Positions 26,509 to 34,833 of a DNA stretch of 41,610 nucleotides are shown here, one piece after another; within the stretch, counting starts at the first letter, position 1; each line of letters begins with the position of its first letter. A program made the translations under genes and the position numbers. The notes under the pieces were generated by a model. The model was not told where the DNA came from. It saw only the letters and a list, made by a program, of their open reading frames with translations, and searched no databases. The DNA comes from Planctomycetota bacterium (GTDB lineage Bacteria > Planctomycetota > Planctomycetia > Pirellulales > UBA1268), in assembly GCA_003669605.1 (NCBI GenBank), contig QWOP01000029.1, positions 1 to 41,610 on the forward strand, read 5' to 3'.

Positions 26509-27573
26509 TCACGCGGCCCGCGTGGCCGACTCGGTGCCCGCCTGCGGTGACTCCAGACACGCCACCCGAGCAGCGAGATCCTTGAGTGTCTTCCGCATCT
26601 CGGGGAGCTTGCTGATCGTCGCCAGTTGCAACTTCCGATCGCGGAGGGCGATGGCTGGTTCGCCCAGCACCGTGATCCCTGGGGGAATGTCGCTTGAGAC
26701 GCCTGACCGGGCCCCAAGCACCGCGTGGTCGCCGATGTGGACATGGTCACGGACGCCCACCTGACCGGCCATGACGACGAAATCACCGCTGGTGGTACTG
26801 CCGGCCACACCCACCTGCGAGCAGACCAGATTGTGCCGGCCGAGCCGGCAGTTGTGGGCGATCATCACCAAGTTATCGAGCTTGGTGCCGTCGCCGATCG
26901 CCGTGGCACCGTACGTCCCCCGGTCGATGGTGGTGTTGGCACCGATCTCGACGTCGTCGCCCAGTTCCACCCAGCCGAGTTGTGCCGAGAGCAGATGGCC
27001 CGCCGGGCCCGACTTGTAGCCGAAGCCGTAGGCGCCGAGCACGGCGCCTGCATGGATCAGGCAGCGGGCGCCGACTCGGGTGCCGTCGTAGAGCACCACG
27101 TTTGGAAACACGACCGAACCGGGACCGATGCGACAGCCGGCGCCGATCCGGGCGCCTGAGTGGATCACACACCCGGTGGCGATCTCCGATTCAGCACCGA
27201 TGGTCGCCAGCGGGTGCACATCGACGCCGGGGGAAACTCGCGCGGAGGGATCGACGACGGCGTGGGGACTGATGCCGCAGGCCACAGGGGCGCGGGCGGG
27301 GCGGAAGTGGCTGATGGCAGCGGCAAAGGCGGCGTGGACATCCGCAGCTTCGATCGACGGGCGGTCGAGCGGCCCGGTGCCCAGCGGCACAATCACCGCT
27401 CCAGCCCGGCTCTTCGCCAGCAGGTGCAGTTTCTCCTTTGCGTCAAGCAGCGTGATGTCGTGAGGGCCGGCGGTCTCAAGGGTGGCAGCGCCTGTGATCG
27501 CCTGCGCGTTGGTTCCGGCGGAGACCGGGCCGGCGGCCAGCAGGCAGGCAAGGGCGTCGAGCGAGATCGGCAT
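26509..27573 (-). CDS. lpxD: UDP-3-O-acylglucosamine N-acyltransferase LpxD
   Basis: A 354-residue protein. The N-terminal uridine-binding domain is followed by a left-handed beta helix of hexapeptide repeats (SPHAVVDPSARVSPGVDVHP, IGAGCRIGPGSVVFPNVVLYDGTRVGARCLIHAGAVLG). The LpxD core GFGYKS, DDVEIGANTTIDRGTYGATAIGDGTKLDNLVMIAHNC contains the catalytic His in IAHNC. The third step of lipid A synthesis adds an acyl chain to the amino group of UDP-3-O-acylglucosamine. Together with lpxI it implies outer-membrane lipid A in this organism. The C-terminal helix (PEMRKTLKDLAARVACLES) matches LpxD. ATG 27573 is the expected family start. Confidence 0.96.
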   Translation of the reverse strand: MPISLDALACLLAAGPVSAGTNAQAITGAATLETAGPHDITLLDAKEKLHLLAKSRAGAVIVPLGTGPLDRPSIEAADVHAAFAAAISHFRPARAPVACGISPHAVVDPSARVSPGVDVHPLATIGAESEIATGCVIHSGARIGAGCRIGPGSVVFPNVVLYDGTRVGARCLIHAGAVLGAYGFGYKSGPAGHLLSAQLGWVELGDDVEIGANTTIDRGTYGATAIGDGTKLDNLVMIAHNCRLGRHNLVCSQVGVAGSTTSGDFVVMAGQVGVRDHVHIGDHAVLGARSGVSSDIPPGITVLGEPAIALRDRKLQLATISKLPEMRKTLKDLAARVACLESPQAGTESATRAA

Positions 27574-27641
27574 GGCAGCGGGTCCCTCGGGTCCCCGCCC
27601 CGTGGGGCACCAAAAAACAGGGCGGAGGGGGCGGGAAGATA

Positions 27642-27655
27642 GGGACTTTCGTCCC
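27642..27655 (-). other. Small GNRA-type hairpin upstream of lpxD
   Basis: On the minus strand GGGAC-GAAA-GTCCC forms a perfect 5-bp stem with a GAAA tetraloop. It lies 69 bp before the lpxD ATG. A TTGCAG 13-17 bp further upstream and TATCTT next to it are only weakly promoter-like. The rest of the 250-bp gap (27574-27823) shows nothing further. Confidence 0.35.
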
Positions 27656-27823
27656 CGGGCTGCAAGATCGATTCCGTCGGCCGACAGCGCTCTGACACCC
27701 CCCCCTCAGGCCGGGTCGAGCGGCGCGGCCCGATCGGCAACAGTCAGGCCGCAGGCAGAGATGAAGAAGGCTCCTGGTGGTAGGGAGACAAAGGGGGAAA
27801 GACCCCGCGTGGCTCCCAGGCCG

Positions 27824-29137
27824 TCAGGTGATGTTCGGCGACTCGGTGCCGTGATCATCCTTGGAGATGTCGGCGTCCTCGAGCCGGCGGGGGGGCCAGA
27901 AGGCCACCAAAAGCACCGCCGCGGCCACCAACGCCATGAACGTCGGCACCAGGAACAACTTCTGGTACTCGACGCCGGCGTCTGTGGTGAGGTTTTGCTG
28001 GAGCGGGATGAAGATCCATTTCGCCGCCAGATCACCGAGGCCGAGGACGAGGAGATTGAAGAGGCTCTGGGCGCTGGAGCGGACGTCCTTGGGGAAAGCG
28101 GCGTCGATAAAGATGTAGAGCGTGGCGAAGAAGAAGGCGTAGCAGATGCCATGCAGCACCTGGACGGCGATGATCACCGCCATGTTGTGGGGAAAGAAGG
28201 CGAAGACGCCAAACCGGGCGGCGTGGCCGAGGATGCCGAGGATCATCGTCGTCTTCCAGCCAAACTTGGCGAGCACACCCCCGAGGACGGCCATCGTGGC
28301 GATCTCCGCCACCTGGCCGATGCTCATCACCGGCATGATCCACTCTGGCTTGATCCCCACAGTCTTGCTGCCGAGGAAGTCGCCTGCCATCACGAAGTAG
28401 CCGTTGTGGATCACCGCATCGATGAAGGTCACGATGAAGAGGACGAGGAGATATGGGCGGGCAAGGAACCGGGCCGCCTTCAACCAGGCAAATCCCCCTT
28501 CGCCAGGCGCGGCCGGCTTCGGTGGCGTGTGCGGCAGGAAGAGCGAGTAGGCAGCCAGTGCCAGGGAGATCACCCCCGAGATCAGAAAGATATTGCGACT
28601 GGCGGCGACGGCGTCGGCGCCAGTCTTCCCCTGGAGGATGAAATAGAGCGGCCAGGCGACGAGGATCCAGCCGATCGTCCCGCCCATGCGGACGATGCCA
28701 AATTCCTTCTGCGCGTCTTTCATATGCGCGAAGGCGAGCGAATTGGTCACCGAGATCGTCGGCACATAGAAGAGCGAGTGAACGAGCATCAGGCCGAAGA
28801 ACGTGGGGAAGTCCTTGACGAAGTACATGCCGAGGATCGCGAGGCCACCGATGAGATGGCTGAAGGCGAGGAACTTCTCGGCCGCGAAGGTGCGGTCAGC
28901 GAATTGGCTCGAGAAGAAGATGCCGACGATCGAGGCGATCGCGAAAGCGCTCCCCACCCACGCCTGCTGGGTGGTGGAGAAGTTGAGGCCGTCCTTCCCC
29001 ATGTAGCCCCAGATGAGTGGCAGCCAGGCGCCCCAAATGGCGAACTCCAGCACCATCATCAGCCAGAGGCGGAACGTTGGGGCTTTGGAAGAACCGACGC
29101 CGTCCCCACCGGCGTGGCCATTGTTTGCTTTTTGCAT
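27824..29137 (-). CDS. Nucleoside:H+ symporter-like MFS transporter (NupG/XapB family)
   Basis: A 437-residue permease with twelve hydrophobic segments. The N-terminal half shows LWLMMVLEFAIWGAWLPLIWGYM, FSSQFADRTFAAEKFLAFSHLIGGLA and VRMGGTIGWILVAWPLYF; the second half shows NGYFVMAGDFL, MPVMSIGQVAEIATMAVLG and LHGICYAFFFATLYIFID. This arrangement is that of the nucleoside symporter family (NHS). It would take up nucleosides with protons; the exact nucleoside is not readable. It ends with an unusual acidic tail (RLEDADISKDDHGTESPNIT). It lies 176 bp after the sigma factor gene in the same direction. Confidence 0.88.
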   Translation of the reverse strand: MQKANNGHAGGDGVGSSKAPTFRLWLMMVLEFAIWGAWLPLIWGYMGKDGLNFSTTQQAWVGSAFAIASIVGIFFSSQFADRTFAAEKFLAFSHLIGGLAILGMYFVKDFPTFFGLMLVHSLFYVPTISVTNSLAFAHMKDAQKEFGIVRMGGTIGWILVAWPLYFILQGKTGADAVAASRNIFLISGVISLALAAYSLFLPHTPPKPAAPGEGGFAWLKAARFLARPYLLVLFIVTFIDAVIHNGYFVMAGDFLGSKTVGIKPEWIMPVMSIGQVAEIATMAVLGGVLAKFGWKTTMILGILGHAARFGVFAFFPHNMAVIIAVQVLHGICYAFFFATLYIFIDAAFPKDVRSSAQSLFNLLVLGLGDLAAKWIFIPLQQNLTTDAGVEYQKLFLVPTFMALVAAAVLLVAFWPPRRLEDADISKDDHGTESPNIT

Positions 29138-29313
29138 GGGGGGAAGGATACCCTCCCGCCGCCCCGGAAGGCAGCCCTCGCCCAGCAGGCACGACTGTCG
29201 GGAAGGGGAAACCGGGCATCCGGGCCGCAGAACCGTTTACCCCAGACACGGTTTCCGCCAGCGGAATGGCTCCCAGCCGCTGGGATCGGGCCGGTTGGGC
29301 CAGACGATGAATT

Positions 29314-30324
29314 TCAGAGCCAGTCGCCCACGGTCTGTTCGAGCCGGGCTTCGGTCGCCATGCCACGGATCTTCTCCATGGCCCGCGACTGGATCTGCCT
29401 GATCCGCTCCTTGCAGACCCCCATCTCCGTGCCGAGCTCGCGGAACGTCCGCGGGGCGCGGCCGTCAAATCCAAAGCGAGCGATGACAATCTGCTGCTCA
29501 CGCGGCTCAAGTTCTTGGAGGAACTTGGCGAACAGTTCCTTGAGGATCTCGACCTGCAGCGGCGAACAGCCCGGCGTCGGCTCGGAAGCGGGCACCGAGC
29601 GGAGCGACTCGTCGGCCGGCGTGAAGCGGCGACGGAGTTGCCGGCCGCGGTGGGAGATACGGTACAGGTGCCGCTGGATGGCGTAGGTGGCGTAGGTACT
29701 GAAACGATTGCCGAGGGCGAAGCTGAACTTCTCCACGGCCCGCAACAGGGCGACGTTTCCCTCCGCCACCCATTCGTCGAAGGGGTCATCGCCGGTGACG
29801 AATTTCTTGGCGATCGAAACTACCAACCGGAGGTTGGCGGTGACAAGGATCGTCCGCTGTTGCTCTGACGCCTCAAGCAGCGACTCAACCGCATCCATTT
29901 GACGGGCTGAAGCCCGTCGCTCGTCGAGGCGGCCGCGCTCGGTGGCGGCCCGGAAACGCAACCAGTTCATCCGCCGAAAGTGGAACTGCTCCTCTTCCTT
30001 GGAAAGCAGCCGCGAGTGGTAGAGCCCGGCGAGGTAGGCGTCGAGCCGGCCGGCGGGCACTTGTGCCTGGCGTGCCAAAGCGGCCGGCGGCGAGGGGGGC
30101 GTCGAGGCCAACGATTCAGCGTCGGCGTCGAGGAACTGCCGGCAGGGAATGAAGTCGATCGGGCGGGCGAAAAACGCCCGACGCCGCTCGCGCATCGCCC
30201 CCCGACGCTCCTCAGCGCCTGGCTCGACCGCCCGTGGCTCGACTGCCCGTGGAGCGGCTTTGGCAACAGGCGCGAGATCGGCAGGGTTTTTCGGACGGCG
30301 ACGGGTCTTGGCCGGGGCGATCAC
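29314..30324 (-). CDS. RNA polymerase sigma factor, sigma-70 family (RpoD/RpoS-like)
   Basis: A 336-residue protein. Region 2 is NLRLVVSIAKKFVTGDDPFDEWVAEGNVALLRAVEKFSFALGNRFSTYATYAIQRHLYR. Region 3 is HRGRQLRRRFTP and following. Region 4 has LEPREQQIVIARFGF and the helix-turn-helix TFRELGTEMGVCKERIRQIQSRAMEKIR. This is a group 2 or 3 type factor, not an ECF factor, as region 3 is present. The first 110 residues are a proline-, arginine- and alanine-rich extension that does not look like region 1.1 of RpoD. Start: GTG 30324 is preceded by AGGAGG at 7 nt, while the longer frame begins at TTG 30366. A Cys in the region 4 helix (GVCKERIRQ) replaces a usual residue. Confidence 0.9.
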   Translation of the reverse strand: MIAPAKTRRRPKNPADLAPVAKAAPRAVEPRAVEPGAEERRGAMRERRRAFFARPIDFIPCRQFLDADAESLASTPPSPPAALARQAQVPAGRLDAYLAGLYHSRLLSKEEEQFHFRRMNWLRFRAATERGRLDERRASARQMDAVESLLEASEQQRTILVTANLRLVVSIAKKFVTGDDPFDEWVAEGNVALLRAVEKFSFALGNRFSTYATYAIQRHLYRISHRGRQLRRRFTPADESLRSVPASEPTPGCSPLQVEILKELFAKFLQELEPREQQIVIARFGFDGRAPRTFRELGTEMGVCKERIRQIQSRAMEKIRGMATEARLEQTVGDWL

Positions 30325-30462
30325 GGCGGTGCCTCCTCGGGACAGCTTGGTCCATGGGAGAAGCAACCGCAGCGGCTGGGTGGGTGTAACGGGCCGCGGA
30401 AAAAAGGAGCCGTGTCCCCGGCCCCCCGGCGGGCCTCCGGCCAGCTGAAAGTGCGGACAAGG

Positions 30463-31452
30463 TCAGTCGGGAACCGACACAGACTCACCGCCGGCCCGCG
30501 TGCAGAGGCTCTGGTAGAGGCCGACGTCGATCGAGTCGTCGAAGCGGCGGACGGAGGCGTCACCCAAGAGAAAGTTGACGCCGGTGGGATGGTTGCTCGT
30601 GAAGTCGTCGAAGTGGTGGTGGGGGTCGTTGGGGGCGTGGTCGGCGACACCGACGAGGCGGATTCTTGCCGCTTTGGCTCCGGGCACGACGCCGGTCCAA
30701 GTGCTGCCACCAAGCCGGGAGTGGCGCTCGCCGACAACCAGCGTCTTGCTCGTGCCGTCGAGCATGTCCTTCAGGCCGAGGCGACTTGAGCGAAAGAACA
30801 TCCCGTTGCCGGCGGCCGGGGCATCGTCGACCTCGATCGTTCCAAAAACACCGACATAGTTCGACTTCCCCACGTCGCACAGTGGAACGAGGGTAGCGCC
30901 GTCAACTTTCTCACCGAAGTGGTGCTCCTCCTCCTCATCGACGCCGTCGTCGGCCGCGATCGTGAAGCAGCCATCCCCCTCGGTGGGGCCGCGGGTGTCG
31001 GAGGCGCAGGCGAGGGTGGGGACGAAGGCCCGGCGGACGTCGGCATGGAATGCCGAATTGGCCGGATCGAACACGGGCCGACGGCGGTCTATCCGATCGT
31101 AGAGAGTCGATTCCTCCATCTGCGGAAGCAGTCCGCTCGCCCAGCCCCAGCCGGGAAGGTCATCGGCCGTCCACCCCGTGACTTCAGCAGCGGGGCGATC
31201 AACGCCGCTCCAGCCAGAAGGGAAGCGCCGGGCGTGGTCGTGAAAGTGGTGCAGCGCCAAGCCGACCTGCTTGAGATTGTTGCGGCAGCCGGTGGCGCGG
31301 GCACTCTCGCGGGCCGACTGGACGGCTGGGAGCAGCAGACCAACGAGGGTCCCGATGATCGCGATCACGACGAGCAACTCGACGAGCGTGAAGCCAACTC
31401 TGCCGGGGGCAGAGTGGCGCTTGCTGGGATCAAACATCGGGTCGTGAAACAT
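30463..31452 (-). CDS. DUF1559 prepilin-like (type II secretion G-type) protein
   Basis: A 329-residue protein. VGFTLVELLVVIAIIGTLVGLLLPAVQSARESAR (around 20-53) is the type IV prepilin-like N-terminus, with cleavage between Gly and Phe, followed by NNLKQVGLALHHFHD. The C-terminus has the family's FTSNHPTGVNFLLGDASVR element, which is H-x9-DG in most members but reads GDAS here. Planctomycetes hold dozens of these exported surface or pseudopilin proteins; their role is not settled. Candidate starts are ATG 31452 and 31437; either leaves a short basic leader. A tandem repeat lies in the upstream sequence (31494-31542). Confidence 0.87.
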   Translation of the reverse strand: MFHDPMFDPSKRHSAPGRVGFTLVELLVVIAIIGTLVGLLLPAVQSARESARATGCRNNLKQVGLALHHFHDHARRFPSGWSGVDRPAAEVTGWTADDLPGWGWASGLLPQMEESTLYDRIDRRRPVFDPANSAFHADVRRAFVPTLACASDTRGPTEGDGCFTIAADDGVDEEEEHHFGEKVDGATLVPLCDVGKSNYVGVFGTIEVDDAPAAGNGMFFRSSRLGLKDMLDGTSKTLVVGERHSRLGGSTWTGVVPGAKAARIRLVGVADHAPNDPHHHFDDFTSNHPTGVNFLLGDASVRRFDDSIDVGLYQSLCTRAGGESVSVPD

Positions 31453-31493
31453 GGGGTCGATTTCCGTGGGGTGCCCCCCCGGGCTACCGTTCC

Positions 31494-31542
31494 TCGTCTC
31501 CTCGAAAGCCTCGTCTCCCGAAAGCCTCTTCTCCCGAAAGAT
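31494..31542. repeat. Short tandem repeat, three 16-17-bp copies, upstream of the DUF1559 gene
   Basis: Three copies at 31494-31510, 31511-31526 and 31527-31542, of the form TCGTCTCCCGAAAGCC with small changes. On the minus strand they read GGCTTTCGGGAGACGA. They lie 42 bp upstream of the DUF1559 ATG. The neighbouring 31567-31640 is richer in A and T than its surroundings and is the likely promoter area, though no clear hexamer pair was found. Confidence 0.75.
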
Positions 31543-31664
31543 AGGGAGGCTCTCAGGCTGGGTCAATGAAGGCAGAGAAACTCTATGAGACTCTCTCCAA
31601 ATAGTACTGGAGATAACACAAAACCTCCCTCAGGCGTTCCCTGCCGGCAGGTCGTCAACCTCTC

Positions 31665-32390
31665 TCACTCCCCTGGGAGGGGGCCGTCGACCCCCTCCAG
31701 CCCCGCCGTAGCCAGCATCTGGAGCATCCCCTCGACCCGCCGGGAGTCCATCGGATCGACCCGCCGGCCGGCCGGGGCCACACAATGGCTCGAGAGCAAC
31801 CGGGAATCGATGGCCGCCAGACCGCGGAAGCGGCGGACCGTGGCCGGGTGCCGGCTCCGTACCTGCGCGGCCAAGGCGATCAGTTCTTCCTCCGAGTGGG
31901 CGACCCGGGGCGGGCCACCGTCTCCTGGGACCACCTCCCCCCACGGTGCCCGCACCCAGCCTATTCTGCCCCCATCTCTTCCTCCCCCCAGCCCCGTTCG
32001 CTGCGTGTCGAGGAGCGGGCGCAGAAAGCGGTGGAGGAATCCCAGCAGGAGGACTCCGCAGTGGATCCCGTCGGCGTCGGGATCGGTGAGGATCAAGAGC
32101 CGCTCGAAGCGGAGGGAGTCGGTGCGGAAGTCCTCCCCGGGACCGACACCGAGGGCCGCCGCCAAGGCGCTAAACAGCGGTTGCTCCGCGACGCGCCGGG
32201 GGGTGGCCCGCAGAGAATTGAGTGGTTTCCCCTGCATCGGCAGGACTGCCTGGAACCGGCCATCGCGGACGCGGGCCACTGCCAAAGCGGCCGATTCCCC
32301 CTCGACAACGAACAGTTCGGCACCGGAATCAGGGCCGTGGACCTGGCAGTCGAGGAGTTCGATCGGACCACGATGAAAGGAATGCGACAC
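31665..32390 (-). CDS. Stand-alone GyrB/ParE-type TOPRIM domain protein
   Basis: A 241-residue protein homologous to the C-terminal half of type IIA topoisomerase B subunits. LLDCQVHGPDSGAELFVVEGESAA (residues 12-35) matches the GyrB entry into TOPRIM, with catalytic Glu E30. PMQGKPLNSL (51-60) keeps the K55 of PLxGKxLN, and LTDPDADGIH (101-110) has the D103/D105/D107 metal triad. RRFRGLAAID (186-195) is a drifted RYKGLGEM, and VDPMDSRR follows. No GHKL ATPase or transducer domain precedes it: upstream is the divergent PSCyt1 gene, 116 bp away. The start is uncertain; GTG 32390 is chosen, and a GTG at 32543 would overlap that gene. It cannot work as a gyrase alone. Confidence 0.78.
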   Translation of the reverse strand: MSHSFHRGPIELLDCQVHGPDSGAELFVVEGESAALAVARVRDGRFQAVLPMQGKPLNSLRATPRRVAEQPLFSALAAALGVGPGEDFRTDSLRFERLLILTDPDADGIHCGVLLLGFLHRFLRPLLDTQRTGLGGGRDGGRIGWVRAPWGEVVPGDGGPPRVAHSEEELIALAAQVRSRHPATVRRFRGLAAIDSRLLSSHCVAPAGRRVDPMDSRRVEGMLQMLATAGLEGVDGPLPGE

Positions 32391-32506
32391 TGTTGATGGT
32401 CCATCGATGGCCGAGAAATGCGGCGGATTTTGAAAAAGAGGAGGGGGAACGGCCCCGCCGGGAGGGTAGACTTGTCGGTTCGCTCCCGGGGGAATTGGAA
32501 CGACCG

Positions 32507-34771
32507 ATGCCCGAGTCCGCCAGCCATCGCCGCGTCCATGCACCCTTTGCCAGCCGCCGGCGCGTGGCGGCGGTCCTGCTGATCCTGCCAGGATTCCTCT
32601 GCCTGCCTGGGGGGTCGGTGGCCCTCTGTGCCGAGGAGCCAGCCCCAGTTTCCGCCGGCCGCCTTCTTTTTGAGCTCGACGTCGAGCCGATCCTCACCTC
32701 CCGGGGCTGCAACTCCGGCGGCTGCCATGGCAAGTCGGGGGGCCAAAACGGCTTTGCCTTGTCGCTGCTGGGATTCGACCCGGCATTTGATTACCAGTCG
32801 ATCGTCTCCGCCGCCCGCGGCCGACGGCTCTCCCCCGCCGCGCCCAGGGAGAGTCTGCTCCTGCAAAAGGGAATGGCAGCGGTGCCACACGGCGGCGGAC
32901 GGAAGCTCGAACCGGACAGCCGGGATATCGAGACCCTCGTCCGCTGGATCGAGGGGGGGATGCGGCAGGCCGGCCCCGACGACCCGCGGCTGGAACGGAT
33001 CGCGGTGGAGCCCGCGCCCCGTCCACTTTCTCCGGGAGAGGCCGTCGACCTTTGCGTCACCGCGCACTACAGCGACGGCCAGACCCGCGACGTCACCGAC
33101 ACCGCCGCCTACCACTCAAGCGAACCGGTGATCCTGGCGATCTCGCCCACTGGCCGGCTGCAGGCTGGCAGGCATGCCGGCGAGGGTACCGTGATGGCCC
33201 GCTACATGGGGCGGATCGCCACCTGGAGCACCGCCATCGCCAGACCGGGGGCCAGCGATCCATCGGCCTACGCAAGCCTGCCCCACCCCACCCCGCTCGA
33301 CGAGCCGGTGTGGCGGAAGCTCGCACAGATGAACATTCTCCCCAGCGAAGCGGCAGCCGAAAGCACACTCCTCCGCCGCGCCCATCTCGACATCATCGGC
33401 CGCCTTCCCACTCCCGACGAGACGCGGGCCTATCTGGCCGACACTGCTCCGGGGAAGCGCGCGCGGCTCGTGGAAGCGCTCCTGGGACGTTCGGAGTATG
33501 CCGACTTCTGGGCCAACAAGTGGGCCGACCTGCTCCGCCCCAATCCCTACCGCGTCGGCATCAAGGCCACGCTCTCGCTCGATGGCTTCCTCCGCGACGC
33601 CTTCCGGGAGAACCTCCCCGCCGACGAGTTCGTCCGCCGGCTGCTGACCGCCACCGGTAGCACCTGGCACAACGGCGGCACCACGATCTTTCGCGACCGG
33701 AGGAGCCCCGACGAGATCGTGACTCTCGCCAGCCAACTCTTCATGGGAGTGAGGCTTGAGTGTGCCAAGTGCCACCAGCATCCCTTCGAGGTCTACGGCC
33801 AAAAGGACTTCTATTCCCTGGCGGCGTTCTTCGGCCGCGTGGCCTACCGCGGCACCGGCCTGTCGCCGCCGATCTCCGGGGGGGAGGAGACGATCACGGT
33901 GGGGGAGTCGGGGGAGGTCCGCCATCCCCTCTCGGGCGCGGTCCTCGCGCCAAAGCCGCTGTTTGCCGATCCGGTCGAGGTGCCTCAAGGGGAGGATCCG
34001 CGTGCGGCGCTGGTCGACTGGCTCACCGCGCCCGACAACCCCTTCTTCCACCGGGCAATGGTCAACCGGCTCTGGGGGGAAGTGTTTGGGATCGGCATCG
34101 TCGACCCCGTCGACGACTTCCGGGCCACCAATCCTCCCAGTAATCCTCCCCTCCTCGATGCCTTGGTGGCTGAGTTCCGCGCTGCCGGCTGCGATCAGAA
34201 GCACCTCCTTTCCACGATCCTCCGCTCGGCGGTCTGGGAGCGGTCGAGCATCCCCAATCGGACCAACGCCGGCGACTTCCGCAACTTCTCCCGCCACTAC
34301 CGGCAACGGCTCCGGGCTGAAGTCTTGGCCGACGCCATCGACGACGTCACCGAGGTGCCCACCGTCTACTCCGGCCTGCCGGAGGAATCGCGTGCGGTGC
34401 ATCTCTGGACGCACCGCACTTCGTCGACGTTCCTCGACGTCTTCGGCCGCCCCGATCCCAACCAAGACCCTCCCTGCCAACGCGATCCCGATGCCACCGT
34501 CGTGCAGACCCTGCATCTGATGAATAGCGCGGCGATCGAGGGAAAGATCGCCGACGATTCTGGGCGTGCCGCCCGGCTGGCCGCCTCGGAACTGACCACC
34601 GAGCAGATCATCGAGGAGTTGTATCTGGTCTGCTACTGCCGGTTCCCCACTTCGGCCGAACGCGAGGCACTGCTCGGTGAATTCAAGCGGGAGGGGCACT
34701 CCCGCCGACAGTGCACGGAGGACATCCTCTGGTCGCTGGTGAACACACCAGAGTTTATCTACAAGGACTGA
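32507..34771 (+). CDS. PSCyt1-DUF1549-DUF1553 planctomycete cytochrome-like protein
   Basis: A 754-residue exported protein with a signal peptide ending near residue 43. LELDVEPILTSRGCNSGGCHG has a CX4CH motif (C68, C73, H74) in the cytochrome-like first domain. The DUF1549 region contains LECAKCHQHP (C419, C422, H423), a canonical CxxCH, and FYSLAAFFGRVAYRG. The DUF1553 region begins ALVDWLTAPDNPFFHRAMVNRLWGEVFG and ends LVCYCRFPTSAEREALL and LVNTPEFIYKD. A big-2-like segment lies near 170-250. Planctomycetes have many such genes paired with DUF1501; they may oxidise polysaccharide-derived substrates, which is inference. GGAA lies 8 nt before ATG 32507. The DUF1501 gene follows after 62 bp. 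Confidence 0.93.
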   Translation: MPESASHRRVHAPFASRRRVAAVLLILPGFLCLPGGSVALCAEEPAPVSAGRLLFELDVEPILTSRGCNSGGCHGKSGGQNGFALSLLGFDPAFDYQSIVSAARGRRLSPAAPRESLLLQKGMAAVPHGGGRKLEPDSRDIETLVRWIEGGMRQAGPDDPRLERIAVEPAPRPLSPGEAVDLCVTAHYSDGQTRDVTDTAAYHSSEPVILAISPTGRLQAGRHAGEGTVMARYMGRIATWSTAIARPGASDPSAYASLPHPTPLDEPVWRKLAQMNILPSEAAAESTLLRRAHLDIIGRLPTPDETRAYLADTAPGKRARLVEALLGRSEYADFWANKWADLLRPNPYRVGIKATLSLDGFLRDAFRENLPADEFVRRLLTATGSTWHNGGTTIFRDRRSPDEIVTLASQLFMGVRLECAKCHQHPFEVYGQKDFYSLAAFFGRVAYRGTGLSPPISGGEETITVGESGEVRHPLSGAVLAPKPLFADPVEVPQGEDPRAALVDWLTAPDNPFFHRAMVNRLWGEVFGIGIVDPVDDFRATNPPSNPPLLDALVAEFRAAGCDQKHLLSTILRSAVWERSSIPNRTNAGDFRNFSRHYRQRLRAEVLADAIDDVTEVPTVYSGLPEESRAVHLWTHRTSSTFLDVFGRPDPNQDPPCQRDPDATVVQTLHLMNSAAIEGKIADDSGRAARLAASELTTEQIIEELYLVCYCRFPTSAEREALLGEFKREGHSRRQCTEDILWSLVNTPEFIYKD

Positions 34772-34784
34772 TCGCCCAAGCCGG

Positions 34785-34804
34785 CTCCCTGCCGTTGGCA
34801 GGAG
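34785..34804 (+). other. Hairpin between the PSCyt1 and DUF1501 genes
   Basis: CTCC-C-TGCC, loop GTT, then GGCAGGAG forms an 8-bp stem with one bulged C at 34785-34804. No T-run follows. It is 16 bp before the AAGGA ribosome binding site of the next gene, so it more likely affects mRNA stability or translation than terminates. Confidence 0.45.
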
Positions 34805-34833
34805 GCGGTGACGCTCAACAAGGAATGATCGAC

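Noticed and set aside
27482..29686. A 734-codon open frame on the plus strand, antisense to the lpxD 5' end and the nucleoside transporter
   Set aside because: The opposite strand encodes LpxD and a twelve-helix permease with clear motifs. The plus-strand product is charged and low complexity and matches nothing.
29314..30366. Longer sigma factor starting at TTG 30366
   Set aside because: AGGAGG stands 7 nt before GTG 30324 in the same frame, which is a much better start; the extra codons read through the ribosome binding site.
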